Source: Sinorhizobium sp. 6-70 (GTDB taxonomy: Bacteria; Pseudomonadota; Alphaproteobacteria; Rhizobiales; Rhizobiaceae). Taken from it: 64,000 bases of DNA. Position 1 is the stretch's first letter; the number at the start of each line of letters is the position of its first letter. The stretch is taken from contig NZ_JASKLS010000001.1 of the NCBI RefSeq assembly GCF_030124375.1, forward strand, positions 540,526 to 604,525. Direction: 5' to 3'. The position numbers and the translations under genes were made by a program. The notes beneath the pieces are model-generated. The model was not told where the DNA came from and did no database searches. It saw only the letters and a list, made by a program, of their open reading frames with translations. This document shows, piece by piece, positions 50,163 through 58,901 of this stretch.

Positions 50163-51905
50163 ATGGCCGAAGAACGCGTCCAGCGCCGTCTTGCAGCAAT
50201 CGTCGTCGCGGACGTGGTTGGCTACTCGCGATTGATGGAGGAGGACGAAGTTGCGACACTGGCAGTGCTGAAGGAGCGCCGGGCGACAATTCTCCAGCCT
50301 ATCGTGCGCGCCCATGGCGGCCGCATCGTCAAAGTGATGGGAGACGGGGTCCTTCTGGAGTTCCCAAGCGCGGTCAACGCCATGTCTGGAGCGATCGAGT
50401 TGCAGCGGAAGATGCAGGCCTCAAACGCTGCCATGCCGGAGGCGCGCCGTATCGTCTTGCGCATCGGAATCAATCTCGGTGATGTCGTCATAGACGGCGG
50501 TGACGTCTATGGTGACGGCGTCAACATCGCCGCAAGGCTACAAAGCCTCGCCGAGCCGGGTGCCATCTACGTGTCGGCGGGCATCCGCGATCAAGTCAAG
50601 CGGAAGCTCGCGCTTGGCTTCGATGATCTCGGGCCGAAATCCCTGAAAAACATCGCCGAAGAAGTTCATGTCTATCGCGTACTCTCCGAGCCCGCAGCCA
50701 CGAAGGACCACGCAGAAAAGGCGGAGCTACCGCTGCCTGCCAGGCCGTCCATCGCCGTGTTGCCGTTCACCAATCTGAGCGGGGAAGCCGAATACGACCT
50801 TTTCACAGACGGATTGACCGAAGACCTTATTACCGACCTCTCAAGAAATGCTGGCCTGTTTGTCATCGCGCGCCATTCGACCTTCGCCTACAAGGGGAAA
50901 TCGGTCGACGTTCGATTGATCGCGCGCGAGTTGGGCGTTCGCTACCTCGTGGAGGGTAGTGCACGCCGCGCCGCCGGTCGCGTGCGCATCAATGTCCAGC
51001 TCATCGACGCCGTTGGCGCAGACCACCTCTGGGCCGAACGCTTCGACCGAAATCTCGAAGACATTTTCGGCGTACAGGACGAAGTCACAGGCAAGATCGT
51101 CGAAGCCTTGGTTGGACGCCTGGCGGAATCACCGTCACGCAACCGTCCGAAGAGCCTGGAAGCTTATGACCTTTGTGTCCGTGGGCGAAGTCTGGTCTCA
51201 GCGTTCAACAGTTCTCCAGAAGCACTGCGCGAGGCCCAGATACTGTTGAACCAGGCAGTCTCCATTGACCCCGAATATGCGGAGGCATTTCGCTGGCTGG
51301 CTTTTGTTCACTGGCAAATATGGGCACAGAGCATCGATCCCACCGAAGAGAACCGCTCGCGAGCCATTGAACTGGCCCGCCAGGCGGTGGCATTGGACGA
51401 GAACGACGCCGCCAATCATTGGTTTATCGGATTTTTGTTGGCCAATGAGAAACGCTGGCCCGAGTCCGATGAAGAGTTCGCAGCCGCCTTCACGCTGGAA
51501 CCAAACAATGCGGATGCCTTGGCCATCTGTTCGGAACTTGCGGCGTTCGCAGGTCGCGCATCGGAAGCGATCGAAATGATGCAGAGGGCGCTTCGACTGA
51601 ATCCGCACCCGGCTGGGTGGTATTATTGGCAGCTTGGCCTCGCGCATTACGCCGCCCGCCAATATGAAGAAGCCGTTAAGATTTTGCGCATGGAGGCGAT
51701 CTACCGCAGCCCCTCGCGCCGCATACTGGCGGCTAGCCTTGCCCAGCTCGGGCGCAGAGACGAGGCGATGCGCGAGGCAGCTCTTTTCATGGCGATGACC
51801 CCGAAATTCACCATCACCCACTGGGCCGCGGCACAACCCGCCCGCGATCCGGAGACAGTCCAGCGGTTCGTCGAAGGCTATCGCATGGCCGGATTGCCGG
51901 AATAG
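50163..51905 (+). CDS. Class III nucleotidyl cyclase-TolB-TPR protein
   Basis: A 580-residue paralogue of the protein at 13618-15348. Cyclase residues are Asp17 (ADVVGYS), Lys57, Asp61 (MGDGV), Asp118, Asn121 and Arg125 (YGDGVNIAARL), so the catalytic set is complete. A TolB-like segment (about 197-330) and TPR helices follow, ending YRMAGLPE. It probably makes cAMP (Lys57/Asp118 specify adenine) in response to an unknown cue. The ATG at 50163 (MAEERVQRRL) aligns with the paralogue start; an upstream ATG at 50100 exists. Confidence 0.92.
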   Translation: MAEERVQRRLAAIVVADVVGYSRLMEEDEVATLAVLKERRATILQPIVRAHGGRIVKVMGDGVLLEFPSAVNAMSGAIELQRKMQASNAAMPEARRIVLRIGINLGDVVIDGGDVYGDGVNIAARLQSLAEPGAIYVSAGIRDQVKRKLALGFDDLGPKSLKNIAEEVHVYRVLSEPAATKDHAEKAELPLPARPSIAVLPFTNLSGEAEYDLFTDGLTEDLITDLSRNAGLFVIARHSTFAYKGKSVDVRLIARELGVRYLVEGSARRAAGRVRINVQLIDAVGADHLWAERFDRNLEDIFGVQDEVTGKIVEALVGRLAESPSRNRPKSLEAYDLCVRGRSLVSAFNSSPEALREAQILLNQAVSIDPEYAEAFRWLAFVHWQIWAQSIDPTEENRSRAIELARQAVALDENDAANHWFIGFLLANEKRWPESDEEFAAAFTLEPNNADALAICSELAAFAGRASEAIEMMQRALRLNPHPAGWYYWQLGLAHYAARQYEEAVKILRMEAIYRSPSRRILAASLAQLGRRDEAMREAALFMAMTPKFTITHWAAAQPARDPETVQRFVEGYRMAGLPE

Positions 51906-51992
51906 AAGCTAACGTCCAATTCCGTACGCTCTCTTGAATGAGCATCCCACAAAGCTGATCGCAAGGTCCGCTCTTGCGTCGGAAAGCGCCTT

Positions 51993-52099
51993 CTACAGCG
52001 CCGCGCGTCTTATCAGACGCGCAAAGGACGCTGTAGCACTTTGAAGTGCTGCATGTTTTTATCCTTAAATCGGCTACGATTTAAGGAAACATGTAGTAG
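51993..52099 (-). repeat. RIME copy
   Basis: Full, well-conserved copy in reverse orientation: ctacagcgccgcgcgtctta, tcagacgcgcaaaggacgct, cactttgaagtgctgcatg, cggctacgatttaagg, acatgtagtag. Confidence 0.92.
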
Positions 52100-52213
52100 G
52101 CAACGGGAGCCGACGTTAGAGATGGCTCGAGAGCGGAAACTGGCGCTTCCAGGATAACTTCCGCTCCGCGCGCAATTCGGACAACGCGCCGCCCGCCGAG
52201 TTCCCCTGCCCGC

Positions 52214-52678
52214 TCAATTATACGGCGAGTTGCAGGCGCGGCGCGGGCCCTCGTGCGGCTGGAAGGTATTGTCGGTCGAGCGGTAGGAAATGTAGCGCTG
52301 GCGGCACCAGCGGGCATGTGCATTGGCGTCGTAGCGGATCACCTGCTGCTGCCGGCGCACGCGTCCGGGGTCGAGCGCGGGCGGCTTCGGCCCGCCGACG
52401 GTCGCGCCCGGGCCGATGCCGATATCGTAGCGCTGGCCGCGATAGCGCGCGGCGGCGCCGGAGTTCGGATAACGGTTGACCTGGAAGTCCCGGTACTCCC
52501 GCTCGATGAAGAGCTCGTGGCGGGACATGCCCCGATAGCCGCTCCCGTAGTTGTTGCCATAGTTTCCCCTGAGCGGCACGCCCGTGCAGACGCCGATGCA
52601 CGGCGTCTGGGCCGCGACCGGCGGCACGGCCGAAACTGCGGTCAGGAGCGCAAGTGCGATGGTGGCTGTAATCTTCAC
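52214..52678 (-). CDS. BA14K-family exported protein
   Basis: A 154-residue exported protein. The signal peptide is KITATIALALLTAVSAVPPVAAQ. The C-terminus has the BA14K motif ARWCRQRYISYRSTDNTFQPHEGPRRACNSPY, found in Brucella immunoreactive 14-kDa proteins and many rhizobial surface proteins. The middle is rich in Gly, Tyr and Arg. The GTG at 52678 is chosen because AAGGTGAAGCCC-GTG-AAG matches the paralogue at 54247 (AAGGTGAAGCCA-ATG-AAG). A longer frame opens upstream. Confidence 0.85.
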   Translation of the reverse strand: MKITATIALALLTAVSAVPPVAAQTPCIGVCTGVPLRGNYGNNYGSGYRGMSRHELFIEREYRDFQVNRYPNSGAAARYRGQRYDIGIGPGATVGGPKPPALDPGRVRRQQQVIRYDANAHARWCRQRYISYRSTDNTFQPHEGPRRACNSPYN

Positions 52679-52863
52679 GGGCTTCACCTTTCCCTTCCTT
52701 CTTGAAGGAACGATTTTCGCGGAAGGATTGATCCCTTCATAATCATACACCATCACACAATGAAAGACGCGCGTTTCGGCAGCCTCTCTCGCATGGACGA
52801 CCTGCTGCGTGTTTCCCCAAGTCCCACCCAGATCATAAACGTGCTCGATTCCGATAAGTTGCA

Positions 52864-53030
52864 CGCGGGACGCGGGCGGAAAACCGTGCACACTTTTCCT
52901 CATCCCGCTCTAAGTTGCGCCGCGGGATGCTGGGCGGAAAACCGTGCACACTTTTCCTCATCCCGCTCTAGGTTGCGCCGCGGGATGCTGGGCGGAAAAC
53001 CGCGCACACTTTTCCTCATCCCGCTCCAGT
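52864..53030 (-). repeat. Three tandem 58-bp hairpin repeats
   Basis: Units start with gggcggaaaaccg at 52874, 52932 and 52990, each continuing cacacttttcctcatcccgc. Each unit can fold with ggaaaac against ttttcc. Matching repeats in the opposite orientation lie at 59527-59660 and 63036-63300. Confidence 0.9.
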
Positions 53031-53131
53031 TTGGAAGTTTTGAGAACTATTTGGGTGAGCTTAATTACGACGCTGTTCGTATCCCGCAGAATTCAGCCTC
53101 TATCAGATCTGCTGTTTTGTTGGAGGCTGCC

Positions 53132-53638
53132 ATGAACGATACTTGCACCCTTGCGCCGGCCTGGCATCAGGCAGCGCGGCCGGAAACGCCCGTGGGGCCG
53201 GCGGAAGTGTCGCGTCGGCAGGGCGGCCGGGCGACCCCGCGAGCCGTTGTCGTGACCCGGGACGAGCGGAAACGCCTTCGCCGGGACCTTGAGCCAAAGT
53301 CGAAGGCCAATCCCCATTTGGTCGACGATATCGGTCTCGAGCCAGAGGCCGCCGGGCCCTTCGCTGGACATGGAACGGCCAACGGTTTCCTGCGGCTTCT
53401 CGGAAGCCTCGGCACCTTGGCCGCCCGATGGAAAATGTCGGGGAGAATGCGGCGAGATGGCTCGGCAATCCCGATCGACGATTTGAGCGAAGGACAGTTG
53501 CGTGAACTGGGTATCAGCCGCGTTGCACGGAGGATGCGGTGGCTTGACGGCTGCGAGACGCAGTTCCTCATCGATTTCGAGTACCGCATCGATCCGGACG
53601 TCTCACGTGAAAGTGAGCGCTACCGCATGTATCCTTAA
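53132..53638 (+). CDS. DUF1127-like protein
   Basis: A 168-residue protein with two DUF1127-like parts: ERKRLRRDLEPKSKANPHLVDDIGLEPEAAG (about 50-80) and IDDLSEGQLRELGISRVARRMRW (about 117-139). DUF1127 domains in rhizobia bind RNA or affect phosphate and carbon balance. TTGGAGG lies upstream of the ATG at 53132. The last residues (YRMYP) and the TAA stop are supplied by a RIME, so the 3' end was probably remodelled by insertion. Confidence 0.65.
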   Translation: MNDTCTLAPAWHQAARPETPVGPAEVSRRQGGRATPRAVVVTRDERKRLRRDLEPKSKANPHLVDDIGLEPEAAGPFAGHGTANGFLRLLGSLGTLAARWKMSGRMRRDGSAIPIDDLSEGQLRELGISRVARRMRWLDGCETQFLIDFEYRIDPDVSRESERYRMYP

Positions 53639-53724
53639 ATCCCAGCCGATTTAAGGATAAAAACATCCAGCAATTCAAAGTGCTCCAGACGCTACCTCAG
53701 CGCGCTCGTTTGAACGCGCTGCAC
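53620..53724 (+). repeat. RIME copy
   Basis: ctaccgcatgtatccttaaa, cagccgatttaaggataaaa, acatccagcaattcaaagtg, then a cgctcgtttgaacgcgctgc palindrome. It overlaps the end of the DUF1127-like gene and supplies its stop. Confidence 0.85.
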
Positions 53725-53752
53725 TCCCAGCATATGGGTCACCCATCCGCCG

Positions 53753-54247
53753 TCAATAGTAAGGCGAGACGCACACCTGGCGCGGACCGTAATAGGGCTG
53801 GAACGTGTTGTCGTAAGCCCGATAGGACCGGTAGCGCGCATAGCACCAGTTCGTGTGCGCGTTGCCGCCATAATAGGACTGGCGGTAATAGCGCGGCGCG
53901 TAATAGCGCGGGCGATAAGCCGGGGCATAGTAGCCCTCGTCGTAATAGGTCGGGCCGTAATAGCGCGGCTGCGCCAGCAGACCGCCGATGAGCGCACCGG
54001 CCGCGAGCCCACCGAGCGCCCAGCCCCAGTCGTCATTATCATTGTGGTGATGATGGCGGTGGCCGCCGTGATAACCGCCCCATCCACGGTTGTAGCCGCC
54101 GCGGTAACGCCTGTACTGGACCGGCTGCGCCTCCGGCACTTCGACCTTCGGCATCGCCGGCGCGGCAATGGTGGGAAACGCCATGGCCGGCGGAACGCTC
54201 GTCAGCGCCGTCGCCAGCGACAAGGCAATGATTGCTAGCCTCTTCAT
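53753..54247 (-). CDS. BA14K-family protein with His-rich region
   Basis: A 164-residue exported protein. The signal peptide is [23 protein letters not shown] Gly/His/Asp-rich segment ([16 protein letters not shown], about 62-77) could bind metal. A membrane-like [14 protein letters not shown] follows, and the C-terminus has the BA14K motif [34 protein letters not shown]. The ATG at 54247 has AAGGTGAAG upstream. Confidence 0.85.
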   Translation of the reverse strand: MKRLAIIALSLATALTSVPPAMAFPTIAAPAMPKVEVPEAQPVQYRRYRGGYNRGWGGYHGGHRHHHHNDNDDWGWALGGLAAGALIGGLLAQPRYYGPTYYDEGYYAPAYRPRYYAPRYYRQSYYGGNAHTNWCYARYRSYRAYDNTFQPYYGPRQVCVSPYY

Positions 54248-54264
54248 TGGCTTCACCTTTTCCT

Positions 54265-54370
54265 CCACAGCGCCGCGCATCAAACGCGATGCGCAAACGA
54301 CGCTGCGGCACTTTAACCTGCTCGCATATTTTCGTCTTTAATCGGTTTTGATTCAAGGAATTACGCAAGC
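54265..54370 (-). repeat. RIME copy (diverged)
   Basis: cacagcgccgcgcatcaaac, gatgcgcaaacgacgctgcg, gcactttaacctgctcgcat and an atcggttttgattcaagg arm. Confidence 0.75.
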
Positions 54371-54534
54371 AGAAGGAAAGCATTCCTTTCAAATAATGGC
54401 CGAATCGCGGTGCTGTGAGACCCGCCGCGAAAAAAACATGATTTCTTGCTCGCGGGACGCCCACTCACGCCTTGCTTCCACATGCACTGGTAGAAACGGC
54501 CATCCTGTCATGGAAGGAACGCGGCACGCAAGTC

Positions 54535-54634
54535 GCGTGCCCCCGCGTCTCGGGCGCGCAAGGGACACTGCGGCACTTTGAATTGCTGCATGGTTTCTAC
54601 CCTTGAATCGGCTAGGATTTAAGGAAACGTGCAA
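54535..54634 (-). repeat. RIME copy (diverged)
   Basis: gcgtgcccccgcgtctcggg, gcgcaagggacactgcggca, ctttgaattgctgcatgg, and atcggctaggatttaagg. It lies upstream of the second L,D-transpeptidase gene. Confidence 0.75.
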
Positions 54635-54662
54635 TGCTCGACGTTCAGACGGGGCACGCGAA

Positions 54663-55217
54663 ATGACGGTGTTAGGGATCCTGAAGAAAGCACTGCTCGC
54701 GGCGGCGCTCGTCCTCGCCGGTGCCGGAGGCTATACGCTCGCGGCAAGGCACAACGGCCCCGGCATCCCGCCGGAAATGGCGGCGCCCGAGTTGCAGGCC
54801 AAGGAAGTGGTGGTCGACAAGTCCGCACGCTCGCTCAAGCTCCTGCGCGATGGCACGGTGCTTGGCGAATATAGCGTGTCACTCGGCGGTAATCCTCTCG
54901 GCCACAAGGAGCGCGAGGGCGACCGGCGAACGCCGGAGGGCGACTACCGGATCGACTGGCGCAACCCGAATTCCGCCTTCCACCTGAGCCTCCACGTTTC
55001 CTACCCCGATGCCGCCGATGAGGCGCGCGCCGCGGCCGCAGGCGAAAGCCCCGGCGGCGACATCATGATCCACGGCCTGCCGAACGGCTGGGGCTTCCTC
55101 GGCTCGCTCCACCTCCTTCTCGACTGGACCAACGGCTGCATCGCCGTCACCGACGAGGAAATGCGCGAAATCTGGTCATTGGTCCCCGACGGCACCCCGA
55201 TCCGCATCGAGGCGTGA
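54663..55217 (+). CDS. L,D-transpeptidase (YkuD family)
   Basis: A 184-residue exported enzyme. A signal anchor (LKKALLAAALVLAGAGGYTLA) precedes the YkuD domain: VVVDKSARSLKLLRDGTVLGEYSVSLG, GDRRTPEGDYRI, and the catalytic IMIHGLPN (His137) and WTNGCIAVTDEEM (Cys159). The domain is short, close to an Erfk-type enzyme, and acts in peptidoglycan cross-linking or protein anchoring. Start at 54663 (MTVLGIL). Confidence 0.9.
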   Translation: MTVLGILKKALLAAALVLAGAGGYTLAARHNGPGIPPEMAAPELQAKEVVVDKSARSLKLLRDGTVLGEYSVSLGGNPLGHKEREGDRRTPEGDYRIDWRNPNSAFHLSLHVSYPDAADEARAAAAGESPGGDIMIHGLPNGWGFLGSLHLLLDWTNGCIAVTDEEMREIWSLVPDGTPIRIEA

Positions 55218-55367
55218 GCGGGCGCCACCACGGCAACACTTTTTCCCCTCGCCTGGTCAAGCCGGCGCCAAGCCCACGGAACGCTCCGGGCGATACCGCG
55301 TTATTGTTTCAACCGCAGCGTTCGCCGCTCGCATGTTTGCTCGATCTGGAACCGAATTCGGGATAAA

Positions 55368-55432
55368 CATTGAGTGGTCCGAAATGGTGCAGCGGCCTTT
55401 GCGCGAAGGCACGCGGGGCGCGCTGCAGAGCG
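55368..55432 (+). repeat. RIME-like remnant
   Basis: aaacattgagtggtccgaaa, tggtgcagcggcctttgcgc and a gggcgcgctgcag end. Recognisable only as a diverged second palindrome. Confidence 0.5.
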
Positions 55433-55484
55433 TGCGCTCGATAGCATCCGGTGACCGGATGCTACATGGACACAGGAGTATGCC

Positions 55485-55790
55485 ATGAGCGTTTCTCTTA
55501 AAACTATCGTCCTTTCATCCGCCCTCGTTGCAGCAGCCGCGCCGGCCTTTGCCGACGGCTACTACTATGTGGATCGCGCGCCGACAGGCAGCATCTACTA
55601 CGCCGATCCGACACCGGACGTCGTCTACGTCGATCCCATGCCCACCGGCAGCATCTATTATCAGGGCTATAGTCGTCGGATACCGCCGGCGAACCTCGGC
55701 GCAGCCCGCGACCGCTACACCAACGAATACCAGGGTAGCCACCAGAACGATTATTACCTGGGCATCACACCCCCGCCGACAGCTCCCTGA
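55485..55790 (+). CDS. Secreted hypothetical protein with repeated Tyr motif
   Basis: A 101-residue exported protein. Signal peptide MSVSLKTIVLSSALVAAAAP ends near FADG. The mature part has two repeats PTGSIYYADPTPDVVYVDP and PTGSIYYQGYSRR, followed by a Gln/Tyr-rich segment. This is a small surface or periplasmic protein with no known function. Confidence 0.65.
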   Translation: MSVSLKTIVLSSALVAAAAPAFADGYYYVDRAPTGSIYYADPTPDVVYVDPMPTGSIYYQGYSRRIPPANLGAARDRYTNEYQGSHQNDYYLGITPPPTAP

Positions 55791-55837
55791 GCGGGTCGTG
55801 GCGCGTTGCTAAGTATTGGATGACGCAGGCAGGTGTT

Positions 55838-56581
55838 TCACCGGTCCGCCGGCCTCCGCGATGCGATCTCATAGCGCGAGGCCGATGCGGTCGCCTTGCT
55901 GATTTCATTCTGGAGCTTTTTCCGCAAGGCAACGGCGTAATCATCCGCGGTCGCGGGTTCGAGCGCGAACGAGCCGCTGCCCCCGATCACATTGTCGATG
56001 AAATAGCCGAGCAGATGGTAGGCAACACCAGCTTTCGCCTGCGGTATGGCGATCGCGTTGATGATGTAGCCGCTTCTCAGCGCATCTAGCCTGCTCTGTG
56101 CGATTGGCGGGCCATCGTTGTTGGTTCCGCTGGCGGAGATGTCGATGACCTTGGTGAGCGCATGGCCGTTGTAGGCATCGAGAAGCATGCTGCCGGCGGC
56201 GATCGCCGAAGATATCGATGTCCCGCAATACGTCGAGCAACCGTCGCCGCCGGCCCCATCCCGTCGAATAACCTGGGCGGCCATCACCCCATCGGCGCGA
56301 TTGCATATCACCGTCCACGGCAGCACCAGCCGCGCCAGCCCCGGGCTCGACCATTCCAGGTAGGCGATGGCGATGCAGCCGTTCAACCCCGTGGCAATGG
56401 CGGCGATCACCCTTGGCTCGGAAAGCGCGCGCGCATGCCCCTCGCGCTGCAGCCTTGCGATAGTCCGATCGATCGAGGCCGAGGCATCGACGGCAAACAC
56501 GATCGCGGCATCGACGTCAGCGGCAAGCACAGGGCCGCAAGGCGCCGCAAGCAGCAGCGACAGGAAAACTAGCGCCCGCAT
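55838..56581 (-). CDS. DUF1194 vWA-like exported protein
   Basis: A 247-residue protein with a signal peptide (MRALVFLSLLLAAPCGPVLA). The vWA-type metal-adhesion motif is FAVDASASID (about 30-39), followed by a Thr at ISSAIAAGS and KVIDISASGTNNDG. The C-terminus ends AVALRKKLQNEI. A GGGGGGAG ribosome site is at 56585-56592. It follows the RlpA gene in the same direction with a small overlap in the annotated frames. Confidence 0.85.
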   Translation of the reverse strand: MRALVFLSLLLAAPCGPVLAADVDAAIVFAVDASASIDRTIARLQREGHARALSEPRVIAAIATGLNGCIAIAYLEWSSPGLARLVLPWTVICNRADGVMAAQVIRRDGAGGDGCSTYCGTSISSAIAAGSMLLDAYNGHALTKVIDISASGTNNDGPPIAQSRLDALRSGYIINAIAIPQAKAGVAYHLLGYFIDNVIGGSGSFALEPATADDYAVALRKKLQNEISKATASASRYEIASRRPADR

Positions 56582-57731
56582 GGTATCTCCCCCCGGGCCT
56601 GAGGCGGAATATTTTACGCCTGCGGGTCGCCGTCGCCAAGCGGCGGCGCCTTATGGAGAACACGCCGGTCAGACGCCTGTTGCGATCGACACCCGGCAGA
56701 GGGAGAACCTGAAGCTCGCACATGTCGCGCACAGCGTCGTCACTCCCCTGGTCCAGGCAATAGTTGACATCGAGCGTCACCACGTCGCGGACCGTTGCAT
56801 CGCCGGCCGTGACCATGCCGATGCGGCGGCGAGCCTCAGACATGAAGCCAGCATCCTGATCCGCCGATGCGATCGCGGCATTTCGTGACATCGATCGCGT
56901 GTATTCGGACGGCCGTTCAGGCAACATCACGATTTTCTCGGATGTCTGGAACGCGGCCTCGGCGTTGCTCCCCGTCTGATGGGAGGCGCTCGGCCTGTTG
57001 CCGGCAAGGTTCGTCTGGGTCGACCAGAGGGACTGACTGTCGCTCCGCACATGGTTCGACTGAGCCACCATCACGCCGGTTGCGACCTGCGGCACCGGAT
57101 TGACAGCCGGGAAGCGATCACCCTTCCTGGCGTAGGATGCCATGAGATAGGGCATATCGTTTCCGTCCGGGCGGGCGCGGCCCACATATTGCACCCGCAC
57201 CGAAACCGTGCCGCGGCGCGTCAGGTCCAGCATGTCTGCTGCCTTGCCGGAAAGGTCGATGATGCGCCCCTTATGATAGGGACCGCGGTCGTTGACGCGT
57301 ACGATGACCGACGAACCGTTCTCAAGATTGGTCACCCGCACGTAGCTCGGCAAAGGAAGGGTCGGATGCGCGGCGGAAAGATGATCCGGAAAGTAGACCT
57401 CGCCGTTCGCGGTCAGCCTCCCGCGAAACGCCGAGCTGTACCGCGAAGCGACGCCGTTCCTGTCGTAGTTCGGATCTTCCCTCGGATAGTAGCGCTTGCC
57501 TTTCACGACATAGGGCTTGCCGACCACATAACGGCCGCGGCCCCTCGGGCTCTTCTTGCCGTGGGCGACCCGCTGGCTCGCCTTCACGCCGTACAGCTTT
57601 TCGAGAGCATATCCCCTGCTGCTGCTCGTGTTCGGCACTTGCGTGGTGGTACAGGTGGCACAGCAGGCGCAAACCATGATGATCGCCAACCATCGTACGC
57701 CTTTGACGGCCGTACCTGCATCAATAGCCAT
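56517..57731 (-). CDS. RlpA-family septal ring protein, probable frameshift near its end
   Basis: A protein of the RlpA double-psi beta-barrel type. It starts MAIDAGTAVKGVRWLAIIMVCACCATC with a lipoprotein or signal anchor. The RlpA domain spans about 70-185 (GVASRYSSAFRGRLTANGEVYFPDHLSAAHPTLPLPSYVRVTNLENGSSVIVRVNDRGPYHKGRIIDLSGKAADML), including the catalytic-type Asp in VNDRGP. It cleaves or binds denuded peptidoglycan at the septum. The last 40 residues read like out-of-frame Arg-rich sequence and run 65 bp into the DUF1194 gene; another frame ends at a TAA at 56614-56616. Confidence 0.85.
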   Translation of the reverse strand: MAIDAGTAVKGVRWLAIIMVCACCATCTTTQVPNTSSSRGYALEKLYGVKASQRVAHGKKSPRGRGRYVVGKPYVVKGKRYYPREDPNYDRNGVASRYSSAFRGRLTANGEVYFPDHLSAAHPTLPLPSYVRVTNLENGSSVIVRVNDRGPYHKGRIIDLSGKAADMLDLTRRGTVSVRVQYVGRARPDGNDMPYLMASYARKGDRFPAVNPVPQVATGVMVAQSNHVRSDSQSLWSTQTNLAGNRPSASHQTGSNAEAAFQTSEKIVMLPERPSEYTRSMSRNAAIASADQDAGFMSEARRRIGMVTAGDATVRDVVTLDVNYCLDQGSDDAVRDMCELQVLPLPGVDRNRRLTGVFSIRRRRLATATRRRKIFRLRPGGRYHAGASFPVAAACGALRPCACR

Positions 57732-57784
57732 CTGCCCAAAGCGACAGCCTTCCGTGCGTCTGCGGCAAGCCTCGACACAAACGC

Positions 57785-57994
57785 TCATGTAGGCTGGAGC
57801 GCCGCGCGTTCAAATGAACGCGCAAAAGACGAATCCGGAGCCTCTTTCTGCCTTAAGTGATTCCACTTGAAAGCACGATGCTCCAGGCGCTCGCAGTCTG
57901 CTGTGCATTGGGTCGAAAGACAGACGGAATAGCAGCCGAGGCACGCGTCGATGCATTGCAGCATTCTGGGACCGTGCCACGAAATTCGCTCCAT
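57785..57994 (-). pseudogene. Truncated four-helix copper-binding-like protein, tail made of repeat
   Basis: The frame MERISWHGPRMLQCIDACLG then CYSVCLSTQCTADCERL has the CxxCxxxC spacing of Csp1/DUF326 four-helix copper-binding proteins. After CERL the residues (EHRAFKWNHLRQKEA) are translated from the RIME-type-2 element at 57791-57890, so the rest of the gene is missing. It is most likely a remnant. Confidence 0.45.
57791..57890. repeat. RIME-related composite repeat, second type
   Basis: ctggagcgccgcgcgttcaa, aacgcgcaaaagacg, then gtgattccacttgaaagcac and gatgctccagg. Same type as 21554-21697. Confidence 0.65.
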
Positions 57995-58080
57995 CCGTGA
58001 AATGATTGCCAAATCGGCGTGGATGCCAAAAGTTCCCTCGGGATACAGGAATTTTTGCCAACGCCGCCGCCCTTTCATCC

Positions 58081-58880
58081 CCGGCCCTCTCCTTCCGTCA
58101 TCCTCAGGCTTGCCCGGAGGATCCAAACACAGGTGGCGACCATCCCTCGCGCGGTAAAGTGGCGGCTCGGTTCTGGATCCTCGGGTCAAGCCCGAGGATG
58201 ACCAAGCATGGGCGGAGCCGCCGTCAGCCGCCGGAAACTGCCGCGCGACTTTTCAGGACGACATCTCTATATTCGCGCAAGCCCTTCTCGAAGATGAGCG
58301 CAATCAGCCCCGCCTCGGCCACGCGAGTTGCAGCTCCGAACTCTCCTCCTCAGGCCTTCTCCTCCCATCCGTCATCCTGAAGCCTTCGCATTCCATCATC
58401 TTGGGCCTTCTCCTCGCGTCATCCTCGGGCTTGACCCGAGGATCCAAACACAGGCGACGGGAACCCTCGCGCGGTGCAGTGGCCCTCGATTCTGGATTCT
58501 CGGATCAACCGAGGATGACCGAGCATGGGCGGAACCGCCGTCAGTCGTCGGAAACTGCCGCGCGACTTTTCAGGACGACATCTCTATATTCGCGCAAGCC
58601 CTTCTTGAAGATGAGCGCAATCAGCCCCGCCTCGATCACGCGAGTTGCAGCTCCGAACTCTCCTCCTCAGGCCTTCTCCTCCCATCCATCATCCTGAAGC
58701 CTTCGCATTCCATCATCCTGGCCTTCTCCTCGCGTCATCCTCGGGCTTGACCCGAGGATCCAAACACAGGTGGCGACCATCCCTCGCGGTGAATTGGCCG
58801 CTCGGTTCTGGATCCTCGGGTCAAGCCCGAGGATGACCGAGCATGGGCGGAACCGCCGTCAGTCGTCAGAAACTGTCGAT
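58081..58880. repeat. Tandem long repeats containing copies of a neighbouring gene's 3' end
   Basis: Blocks start at about 58095, 58415 and 58735. Each block opens with gtcatcctcgggcttgaccc and gaggatccaaacacagg, then has the mirror ggatcctcgggtcaagcccg. The blocks also contain 58269-58345 and 58586-58662, which repeat the last part of the gene at 58902-59516 (58929-59001), with frameshifts. Confidence 0.85.
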
Positions 58881-58901
58881 TCTAGGATATTATTCCTATT
58901 A

